From Tetmemena sp. SeJ-2015 (lineage: Eukaryota > Ciliophora > Spirotrichea > Sporadotrichida > Oxytrichidae): a stretch of 64,000 bases of DNA. Each line of letters starts with the position of its first letter. Positions within the stretch are counted from its first letter, which is position 1. The stretch is from the NCBI GenBank assembly GCA_027382625.1, contig JAJKFJ010021899.1, forward strand, positions 1-64,000. Reading direction: 5' to 3'. Made by a program: the position numbers and the translations under genes. The notes below the pieces were generated by a model, which saw only the letters and a list, made by a program, of their open reading frames with translations, was not told the origin of the DNA and searched no databases. Positions 55,215 through 64,000 of this stretch are shown one piece after another.

Positions 55215-55952
55215 TCATGAGAGTTGATCGATGAGAGTTCCCTTATATTCTGAGCTGAAAATACTCTTAGATGCTTCTGTTAGCTTGAATACTGCATCAA
55301 CAACTGAAAGCTCAGTGGCAGTGGTGTCGAGACCACAGAAAGCACTCCAGTCATTAGCAACGAGACCACTTGCAATAACATCGCTACCTCTGTTGACGGT
55401 ACCAGCGCAGAGAGGGATTTATAGGAGAGTGGATAGCTCATCAATTTCAGCGACGCTGCACATGGGATGAACAAGGCCTCCTCTGTTTGTAAGGACTGAA
55501 TATGAACCGACCAGAGCATTTCCAGCGATGGTAGTTCTGAATACCTCAACTCCCAAAACGTCTGCAATAATTTCTTCAGTGTTCTTGTCAAGTTCGGGGT
55601 GAACTAGGGCAACATAGTCATTGCATGCAACAACGTTGCCCAAAGCTGAGAGTCTCTCTTCGACTCTTTGGATTCTGACTGAGTCTGGGAGCATGTTTCT
55701 AATTGCCATCAGCTCTCCATCGGTAGTTCCCATGGGTACGATCAAACCATTCTTGTTTCCTGCGCACATTCTTCCTACGATCTTGGTTCCTGCAAGTGAA
55801 GCATGTACAACTGGAATGTGTACTCCAAGTTCACTCTCAAACACTGAGTAGAAGTTTTCTGATCCTCCTGATGAGACAAGGCAGTAGGTGTTGGTCAGCT
55901 TTGCGAAGCATCCGATTTCGTTGGAGTTCTCAAATTGTACTCTGGATGTCAT
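55215..55952 (-). CDS. EIF6: Ribosome anti-association factor eIF6
   Basis: 60S-binding factor needed for ribosome biogenesis and subunit anti-association. A single uninterrupted 245-codon ORF (ATG 55952 to TGA 55215-55217) at family length. The whole pentein fold is recognisable: [26 protein letters not shown], then [63 protein letters not shown] and [16 protein letters not shown]. Only Gln codons prevent a standard-code call from covering the C-terminus. No intron and no IES, in contrast to its neighbours. Confidence 0.97.
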
Positions 55953-56094
55953 GTTGATTTGCTAATTAATAGATGAAAAGGGAAATTATAATTTCATCTA
56001 TAAACACAATTATGCAATTTATACTTTCTAAAGCCATCAATCCGTCTTCACATAATGAATTAAATTTGAAAAGACTTTCATATAAAATTGATAT

Positions 56095-58410
56095 TCAAGA
56101 CCTATCTACTCTCTTCTTTAATCCGAGTAAAATTTGTGCGGACTCAGCGGAATATTCATACAGTTTGAATTCTTCAATTAGCTTGGAGACATTTTCCCTC
56201 GTTAGCCCTTCTTCTCCTTCTATAGAGTCCAAAAATTAGTCCTTCTATCTGATTACCTCTCTTACTAAATCTAGCCCCTTGCGAACTTAATTCTATTCGA
56301 TGTGTATCTAAGTTCCATGAGCAGCCACCGAGTCAAAATATTATTCAACTTCAAATGGTATTCTCTCAGTAAGTTTGTGGATTATTTCAACATGCCCTTG
56401 TGTTTAAAATCCTAGATCTGTATACTCCATGACTTTAAGAAACCTTCTGTTCCCTCTCTCAAATAAGAATTTACACTTTTCTTCTAGCATACTGGCATCT
56501 ATATCGTCTTTCCTAAGATTTTTATTCTGAAGATTGATTATGTAGATGCTAAGAGGAAGGTTAATTACTTTAGTAAGCTACTAAATTGTGTCGTTTATAT
56601 CATCTATGATTCCAGTATTTAAGATATAGAGAACAAAGTATGTCAGTCCATGCTTAAAGTCAGGGTTATTAAAACCTTACTCGCCTTACAGAAAATGTCT
56701 TTCAGAGTTTGAGGCAAATTCAATTGATTTCTCTATAACTTTTGAGAAATGCACGGGTAGATTTAGTTCTACTCTTTTTAAGCAACTATAATAAGCTTGT
56801 TCGAGGTGATCAGTCATCACTACTGGATTTAATAGATCCCCTGTGCCCACAAAAAGATCTGACACTTCAGTTTTTCTCATTACAGAATTTGCGCCAAATC
56901 CGTAGAAGAGAGAGGAAGGTGATATTTATCTGAATGCTTTGCTAATAGTTACAATTAAATCTCTATACTCATTTTAGTTGTCTTCATTTACAGTATGAAT
57001 GCACTTTCTTTCATCAAAGGTTAGATTAGACATTGAAAAATCTATTGCCACAATTGGAACGATTTCTAGCATCTAATTAGCCACGAGATCTAGAAAGGAA
57101 GTTCGTTTCCTGCATTATATGTTCTTGAGTGTCATTAATCCTATCTATTGGCTCCTACTAGGATTGAATAATGGCAACTTATATTCAGGGGTTTGATCCT
57201 CATCGAAATCTGATGGTCCCACTTTATTACCAGCTTCAGTCCCTTTCCTTGATCTCTGCTTTCTTTACTGCGTATTTTAGCTTTAGTTATTTTAAGATGG
57301 TTCAAGTTCTAAGAAGTCCTATTGGTATACACTATTTTCAATTAAATCGTTAGCTGTGAACTCTCCGAAAGCTATTAGATCATTCTACAGTCTCTCTCCA
57401 AGTAAATCATATTCGGTGTACATCTCACTCATTGGCATCAGAATATTTGACTTGGATTAATTTAGTATCTATATTTTAGAGTAGTCTTTAGAGTCCTTGA
57501 GGAAATAAACCTTGAATGACTAGGTCATAAAAAGTTAAGGTGAGTAGTTGTTAACTCCTATCTCTATTCTCTTGAACAGACCATCAGGTCCTTAAATCAA
57601 AGGTAGATCTTTTGGTATCTCAGTAACTATGGTATTATTTTGACCCTCTACCACAACAACAGAAAGTTCTGGGTTTTCAATAAAATCGCCACCTTTCGTA
57701 TCAAAGGCATTTAATGTTATGCAGCGATACCCTCCAAATTTGTATTTCTCTTTAAGTCCTACTTGAACATCAATATATAATTATTTGAGTAGTTTAAAAT
57801 ACATCAATGTATTCAGAGAACCTTAGTCCAACTTAATGAGGTTAAATCATGACTCCTGCTTTCCTTACACAGCGTGCGAAATTAAAGAATCCAATAACTA
57901 AACACAAATTAAGAACAAAAATATGGATCGTACAAATTGATTTCTGTGATATCTCATTCTTGTTCTGTCTACTGATATAACTTCCCTGTATTTCCACTTT
58001 AATCTATAACAAGTTTTAAGTCTCTATTTTCTTACAACTTGCTTAATGTGATTCATTTTGAATCCGAACTCGAGTTTCTTGCGTTTTACTCCCTCAAAAT
58101 CCTGTCTCTCAGTCCACTTGAATTTGTCACGTTCGTATAATTCACCAATCTCAACCGAGAAGTAGAGCGTGTCTAGGTCATCTAGTACATCCTCATCTTC
58201 TATTTTAGTTTGTACTACCATCTCCATCTCTATCTTCTAATCCTGAATCTGATTCTTCGTTAGTTAAATAAATTTATAAAGATACTTCTAGAAATATTGT
58301 TTCTTCTTGCAGAGTTGGAATTCATTGATGCGGATGAGCGTAGAGTCTGCTCTCTCCATAAGATAAGCAGAATCAGTTGAGTAGTATTCATCTTCAGACC
58401 AGCAGCGCAT
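56095..58410 (-). CDS. Copine-family protein
   Basis: Calcium-dependent phospholipid-binding protein with C2 and vWA-like (copine) domains. The copine domain is clear: SFLDLVANQMLEIVPIVAIDFSMSN, YGFGANS, LNLPVHFSKVIEKSIEFA, LTYFVLYILNTGIIDDINDTIQQLTKVINLPLSIYII. Upstream are FIENPELSVVVVEG... and GEFTANDLIEN, compatible with C2B. Farther upstream an acidic/basic region (VQTKIEDEDVLDDLDTLYFSVEIGELYERDKFKW) leads to ATG 58410. A 39 nt GT..AG intron (about 57863-57825) removes an in-frame TGA. The segment SIFLFLICVQLLDSLI (about 57930) is hydrophobic and could instead be a signal peptide of a shorter gene starting at about 57965. TGA 56095-56097. Nearly the entire copine part reads in one frame. 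Confidence 0.8.
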
Positions 58411-58510
58411 ATGAGCTTAACCCATGTTTGATTATTAAATTATTGCAATAAATTATTTTAAGACTCAGGGAAGCAATAATTATTTTGAATATAATTTAAT
58501 CAATTATTTC

Positions 58511-59122
58511 ATGGCATCGTAAACTACAAAGAGTAGTAAAACCATTTATGGTATGGGTTATTAGGTTTAAAAATTAGGGAGCTTGATTCCCTATAACTAC
58601 TCACTGGTACACTAGTCCCCAGGTATACCACTAGTATCTAACAAATAGCCTATTTATGCACTCGCTTCAGACTCTCCTCTGGCTCTTTAAAGAGGTCCTT
58701 AGGGAGGAGCTACTGGAGGCGCTGGAGGCACCAATGAGACTTTAGTAACTGAAGAATTACTTCTGCAACTAACGGATTGTGACACCTTGGATGAAATAAG
58801 AGTAATCTCTCTCAGAAACAAAGAGCTCTCCACTTGCTTGAAAGTGCTCTCCAACTGTGATAATCTTACCATTTCTTATCTGCAGGGAAACACGATCAAC
58901 CTGCAAGACTTGATGTACTTACAGCTATTTAAGAACCTCAAGAAAATTGATCTCTCCAAGAACAATATCAAGAACCTGCCTGGGCCTGCTGTTTTCTCTG
59001 GGTTAATCAACTTGAGGTTTCTCTATCTGCATGAGAATAGAATTGGCAACTGGGCTGATCTTGAAGCCCTAACTGCACTCCCGACAATCATGCATTTTAC
59101 ATTTAGGAAGAAATTGATTGGA
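58511..59122 (+). CDS. Leucine-rich-repeat protein
   Basis: From ATG 58511: polar N-terminus with a Gly-rich GGATGGAGGTN patch, then consecutive LRRs: LDEIRVISLRNKELST, CDNLTISYLQGNTINL, FKNLKKIDLSKNNIKNLP, LINLRFLYLHENRIGNWADLEALTAL. The repeat layout matches SDS22-like or LRRIQ-type ciliary LRR proteins. The reading ends at TGA 59120-59122 just after PTIMHFTF, where a capping segment would be expected, so an IES or intron probably leads on to the next segment (59173 onward). Confidence 0.75.
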
Positions 59123-59172
59123 TGATATAATTATGAAAATAAGAGATTGGCTGTCATTTTATAATCATAAAA

Positions 59173-59621
59173 ATGAAGCAGGCAATTAATGACTAGCTGG
59201 ATAAGTTCCATGAGGATTTGTGCAAATGGGACTTGCATTAAGATATCCTCTCTCATCAAGATACTTTTATTTATAAATTTAATTATACTTTTGTGATAAA
59301 GTCTTCGTACTACTCGTCAGATGACTATATTTAAACCCAAAGGGAGTAACTTTACAAGGACTTGAGGACATAGCTCAACAAGAATGCACAAAGAATTTTG
59401 CCTTATCTAAGCAGGAGATTCGTGGGTGATAATAGAGAACCCAAGGATATTAAGGATGAGAAGAACTATGGCAACTTCTATCAGCTCAAGCACTGCGAGA
59501 TGGTCAAGAAGTTCGTAATTTAAGAGTTTCAACAAGTACCAGGCGACAAGAAAAAGATGAACCTCTTTCTTAACTATAAATTAATCTTCACATTTTAATA
59601 TATTGAATCACTAGAATGATG
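59173..59621 (+). CDS. Continuation of the LRR gene or separate hypothetical protein
   Basis: A continuous frame starting MKQAINDQLDKFHEDLCKWDLHQDI, then YKDLRTQLNKNAQRILPYLSRRFVGDN and HCEMVKKFVIQEFQQVPGDKKK, to a TGA at 59619-59621. Helical and charged. Its position immediately after the abruptly ended LRR frame suggests it is the C-terminal part of that protein. No family motif. Confidence 0.5.
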
Positions 59622-59642
59622 TGGTTATTGTATTCAGACAAG

Positions 59643-61637
59643 ATGTAAGAACAAGATGATTAGCTTATTATACTTTAGGCTCCTTTCTTGGAAAGGAACC
59701 ACTTGATTGGAGTAGTGGATAGTGCAGTAGAAGGTCTGGTACTTTTGAAGTCTTTCATAAAAATGGATGCCCCAGACGACAGAGATCAAAACCTTGGACG
59801 CCAGCTCATTCAAAACAGTTTTTGGATCATTGAAAAGATAGGAACTCTAATCAATTTCAACAAGTACTACTTTCAAAATTTTAACACACATACATTATCT
59901 ATTTTACTTAGCTTTGCAATCATATCAAGATATTGAGATATAAGATTACATGAATGACCCTCTGCAGGACATAGTGAGCAATCAATCCTACTTCAAACTG
60001 TCTCTAAATCAATAAAAGTAGCTTTAGCAGTTGATTCCTTACAACCAAGCACAGCAAAATGCAATTTCATTGGCGCTGAAGAAGAAAGGCCTTACTATAG
60101 TTGAAGGTGACTATCTATCTGGTAAAACTTCACTTATTCCTGGAATCATATTTGCTATGCAAGCTCTGAGTAACTAAGAAAAGGAAAGAGAAGAGAAAGC
60201 AAAGCTTGAAAAGAAAGCCAAGAAATACTCCATCAAAGAGCTTATTAACTATTTATATATAGTCATAATAGAATACTAGAGTTGCTTGAGAATGAATCGT
60301 CTGAAGATGAGTTTTACTCTGATGACCCAAAGGTCTAAGCTAAAGCAATAAAGACACAGTTCCCTTGGCTTTAAAAGGGTTACAAGCACATCTATGATGA
60401 GATTGATTACGGCAGTTAGCAAGGAGTAGGAATGAAAGAGATGTACCCCACATCAGAGTAGACAGATAAGAAGATTCTACTAAAGCCTAAGGTTTAAAAT
60501 GAAGTCAAACCTCCTTCAAGGATTCTTATCGTTTCTCCTAACTCTTTAACTGTTGACCATCATCTCAGGCTTCTGGAGAAATATGGAATAGACACCTAGT
60601 AAAGAATTCTCAGAATAGGCCATTCTAATCATGACGATAGACTGAATAAGAAATACTCTATGGAGTATCTCAGTGGAGGAATTAATAAGAAGACTTAGAA
60701 AGATGAAGCATTAGATCAAGTTAAGGAGGACTTAGTGAGGTAGTCCCAAATAATTCTGATCCCTTCTCATTCCCTAAACCAATAAGCAATTGATAGGACT
60801 TAGTAAAAGATAGACACAATCATCATAGATGATGCTAGTGTAATTCCAGAGGTAGATGTTATTTAAACTCTCAAAAAAGGAGGCATCAGGCTTATTCTTA
60901 TAGGAAACAGCAAGATATAGCCCAATATGTACCAACTTAATCCAAAGATTGGAGATCGAACACTTTTCAGTAGGATAATTAGAGGACTAGAGGCAGCATA
61001 GCAACTTAAATCACTACCAGTGCTTAAGAAAATAGAAATCGAAGAGACCAAATAAGAACAGCCTGTATAGTCCCCGCCTAAAGCTTCTGCCAAAGGTAAG
61101 AGAGGAAAATAATAGAAGGCAGAGGAAATTCAATAGATACAAATGCCTAAATCTGGATAGGCATCTATCTATTTCATGGACGTACTCTCTGGAGAGGAGA
61201 AAGATTAAAAGGAGTCTTTCATAAATGAAGATGAGGCACAGTCAATCGCTGATTACTTGATGTCCAATCCCCATAATGTAGACTTGAATGACCTGGCGAT
61301 TATGACCCCCTTTAGAACTTAAGTCTTGGCTATCAGAAATATCTTTTAAACTAGAGAGGATTTCCCAGCTGATTTAAAGAAGTTCTATTAGTTTGGTTCT
61401 TTTGATGAGTATGTTAGTCAAACTTTCAAGACAGTGATAGTGTCAATTTGCAAAACCAAGAATATCGAAAAGAATGGAGGACCACTCCTCAATAGTCACT
61501 TAAATGTTGATTTCCTTAAGTCAAGAGCTCTCGAGAAAGTTATTGTATTTGGAAGAGCTGATGCCCTTAATTAACTATGGAAGAAAGAGTTTTATGAGCC
61601 TGCAGTTGCTGAGAATAACCTTACTGAATTAGGATGA
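59643..61637 (+). CDS. SF1 (UPF1/SEN1-type) helicase-like protein with altered motifs
   Basis: Domain order is that of SF1B RNA/DNA helicases: a Q-like IPYNQAQQNAISLAL, motif I GDYLSGKTS (usual GPPGTGKT), motif II IIIDDAS (usual DEAxQ), motif III LILIGNSKIQP (usual LVGDxxQLPP), AIMTPFRTQVLAIRNIF (motif IV region), then TFKTVIVSICKTK and LNVDFLKSRALEKVIVFG (usual LNVALTRA). The Lys-Ser/Thr of motif I and the motif VI Arg survive, but the GTG, the motif II Glu and Gln and the motif III Gly-Asp are changed, so ATPase activity is doubtful. An IES is at 60240-60287; another interruption at about 59880-59940. ATG 59643, TGA 61635-61637. Confidence 0.72.
60240..60287 (+). other. IES in helicase-like gene (pointer GCTT)
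   Basis: GCTT at 60240-60243 and 60284-60287. Removing 44 bp joins KYSIKEL to ENESSEDEFYSDDP in frame. Confidence 0.75.
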
Positions 61638-61745
61638 CTATCTTTTTTCTTTGGTTTAATTAATAATTTTTCTTAATTTAATTAGATATGCATTGTTAAT
61701 TATGAAAAAGTTCTTAAATCTTTATAAGTTAGAATTTAAATTGAA

Positions 61746-64000
61746 TCAGAGTTTTAAGCTTGATCTTTAGCCATTGTATTTGCCATAGCTATTTTTCCTT
61801 TGCATACTCATACCTCCCTTAATGAATTTTGAATGATCTAGAAGTTGCTTAATTTTCACCTCTCCATTCATTATCTTGCCTTATTAACTTATTCCATAAT
61901 CAAAGCTCTCGTACTAGTAAATAAAAAAATAACTTCAATATTTTACTAAGCTTAGTCAGTGGTTAGATTGTTTTTCATCATAGGGAAGGTTTCTTCTGCG
62001 AATACAGCTCGCTTGTAGCTATTTTTAACAAAAGACCTATTCTACATAGTCTACTTGTAAATACTGGCGATATCTCTGGACAAATCAGCGTCATAATTTG
62101 GCAGTGAAAACGTCTAGTTATTGATGAATTATATTTACAGTTAAAATGATAAATCATTCTAATATTTTATATAATGTCCTAGTTGAGTTGCTAATACTAT
62201 CTTTATGATGTGAGATTTTGATCTATGGAGCTGTCACCAAGAGGAGGCAAGAAGTAAGAACGGTTTATTGACCTACCAGCTGACTGAACGTTATCTCTAC
62301 TATATGATCTAACACTGTCTCCTGCCATGGTAGGCGCAGTTTGATAATTGTTTGCACCAGTCAAGTAAATTGTTTTCTTAGAACTCTTGATGTCATGATT
62401 CATCATAGCTGCTGCATTTGCTGCTACTTGTGCTCTTGAGGGCTCTTAAGGCATGTAGATAGTGTTATCGTAAACTACGCTCCTCAGCACTTGCTTGAAC
62501 TCACTTCTGTCCTCAGAGGCCTTTTCTTTGAGACCTCTCATCTCTTTCACTCTATCTTAATTAACTCTCCTCAATTACTGAGTGTCCTTAATCTTCTTTC
62601 CAATCTTCATCTGCTTCTCTATCAGATTTTTGGCTTATGCGAACGAGTTCACGAATTTTTCTTGCTCCTCCTTCTTTAGTTGCCGATGCTTATGTTACTA
62701 TATGACATGCATCTTTTTCAAGTACTTCTCTTTAAATTCTACCTCCTCTTACTTATCAACTAACTCTCTCCTCAGCAACCTCTCTTCCTTATTTTAGATT
62801 TTAAAATGACTATAGTAAAGCAGCAAATTTCAAATATTGAGGTTAAGGAAGATAGCAAGATTCTTTTACAGCTCAGTCTTCTACTCCTACTGGATGATCT
62901 TAGTGATTTCCCTCACTTTGTTTACCTCTTCTCTCTTCTCCTCTATGTATCTGTCGAAGGTCTCCTTTGCAAAAGTCTTATGGCCCATCTTTAGATCCTT
63001 GAACTCTTTTATACCTTGCTTTAAATACAATAGCATGCTAAATGGCTAGGTCTCTTCGCTCCTTGAGAATCTGGTAGGCTTCTTTTTAAATTTTCTTAGA
63101 TTGAAAGAGAGTGATCTCCTGCTCTTTATTGGCCTCGTTAACTACTCTTTAATCTCTATTCACTAGTTAATAAAAAGAAAGAAATATAAAAAGTATTAAA
63201 ATGAGTTCAGCATCCATGCGTTGAGATTCAAACTGATCTTTGCAGTTGACTAGGATGTCTCTGCTCTTGCCACTTGAAGTCACCTCTACTTTTTTAAAAG
63301 CGAAAGCGAACCTAGCGAGTCTAGAGTCTTTTTCACTCAAAATCAAGCCCTAATGATTCTATCTCAACTAATCGTAGAAATTCCCCTTCACATCTTAACT
63401 AGCATAATTAACACTCAAATTATGTAAAATAATGAATTAGTTTGGTAGGAAGTAGTCGAAGAAGTGAAGCCAAAGTCATTGGTGGTATTCATAATCCCCA
63501 GCCCAAATCTCTGTTTGACTTGATAAATGTTTTGAACCATGAATGGGTCCTAGAGCATGTCAGCAGTATGAAGCTGCAAGAATAGATGTCTATGAATATC
63601 ATAAGTCAGAAGAGCAACTGCTAAAGCCCTTCTCTTTGCTTCCTCTATTGAGTGGCATTTCATTTGCAAGAAGTAAAGATAACTGTTACATCTTTAGGTT
63701 TTAATTTTTATAAAGATTTCTGTCTATGTCCAGCTGGCATTTCTCATAATTGATGACATAATTAGCTGGCAAGATTTAGCAGTCTCCCTCGTTGAAATGA
63801 AAGAATGCCAGTAAGTTGTTGAAAAAGTTGGATTAATTACTAAAGTCTGTGACTTTGAATGCCAAGTTGAACCATCTTGGAATTGCCTGATAGAGATATC
63901 TGTCTCTTTATCGCTCTCTGTTCACCTAAGATATGGTAATGGTGTGAGTCTAAGGCACGAAGTCAAAGCAAATGTACTGCTCTTCAAACCTCATTTGAGT
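61746..64000 (-). CDS. Coiled-coil protein, partial at right edge
   Basis: Minus-strand gene entering from beyond the window. N-terminal visible part: EEQYICFDFVPQTHTITISQVNRERQRYLYQAIPRWFNLAFKVTDFSNQSNFFNN (about 63990-63800), beta-rich and perhaps an ASH/MSP-like fold. Then KCHSIEEAKRRALAVALLTYDIHRHLF (about 63660-63580), a long coil (about 63200-62500: LKKEEQEKFVNSFAQAKNLIEKQMKIGKKIKDTQ), a disordered Ser/Arg region, and a C-terminal YESFDYGISQQGKIMNGEVKIKQLLDHS, ending at TGA 61746-61748. An intron of about 20 nt lies near 61916-61935. Frame changes near 63690 and 63440-63350 imply IESs. A flagellar function is plausible from architecture; family not assigned. Confidence 0.55.

Noticed and set aside
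1..64000. Standard-code ORFs as the gene set
   Set aside because: TAA and TAG occur in frame inside strongly conserved proteins (eIF6, BAG6-like, helicase-like), and TGA ends them; most short ORFs are fragments or shadows.
1..64000. CRISPR arrays, bacterial operons, rRNA or tRNA genes
   Set aside because: No regularly spaced repeats, no Shine-Dalgarno pattern, no cloverleaf or rRNA segment recognised by eye; introns and IESs exclude a prokaryotic source.

Overview
The window reads as germline (micronuclear) DNA of a spirotrich ciliate, most likely an Oxytricha/Stylonychia-type hypotrich. Three things point there. First, TAA and TAG are used throughout as sense codons (glutamine) and TGA is the only stop. 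Second, coding regions are cut by short AT-rich inserts flanked by 3-10 bp direct repeats (pointers). Removing an insert plus one pointer restores frame and conserved protein motifs, which is the MDS/IES organisation of a germline genome. Third, there is a decayed TBE-like DD34E transposase with G4T4 telomere-type repeats at one edge of its GC-rich zone. ORFs called with the standard code are therefore badly truncated; real genes are assembled here by reading TAA/TAG as Gln, removing GT..AG introns (about 30-85 nt) and removing IESs.

Layout. 1-2.65 kb: AT-rich DNA without a convincing gene, with an (AT)n tract. 2.65-3.43 kb: a roughly 780 bp element with about 120 bp inverted repeats. 3.5-16.2 kb: a hypothetical ORF, a serine DD-peptidase-like gene, RPB3 (-), ERGIC3/Erv46, three unrecognised genes, a second DD-peptidase-like gene (-) and a disordered-protein gene (-). 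16.4-26.6 kb: an RCC1-repeat gene, a long Q-rich gene containing a 38 bp palindrome, a broken gene, a small minus-strand gene, a PAP2 phosphatase and a coiled-coil gene (-). 26.8-33.2 kb: a GC-rich transposon-derived zone with TBE-like transposase remains. 33.4-36.4 kb: a scrambled TBC (RabGAP) gene whose germline segment order is 2-4-1-3-5. 36.5-38.0 kb: an unrecognised gene with an inverted MDS. 38.1-48.8 kb: AMPK-gamma/SNF4-like, a P-loop NTPase whose Walker A motif is split by an IES, a membrane protein, a large coiled-coil gene, a secreted-protein gene (-) and a type I membrane protein. 48.9-52.4 kb: BAG6-like. 52.5-58.4 kb: small minus-strand genes, eIF3e (-), an uninterrupted eIF6 (-) and copine (-). 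58.5-64 kb: an LRR protein, an SF1-type helicase-like protein with altered motifs, and a coiled-coil gene running off the right edge (-).

The genes are mostly unrelated housekeeping or cytoskeletal genes, as expected if many become separate macronuclear nanochromosomes after development. What unites the window is programmed genome rearrangement. I resolve fourteen simple IESs with pointers, one odd/even scrambled gene with three matching pointer pairs, and one inverted MDS. Start/end coordinates of interrupted genes are outer limits; interior splice and IES borders are given only where they could be worked out.
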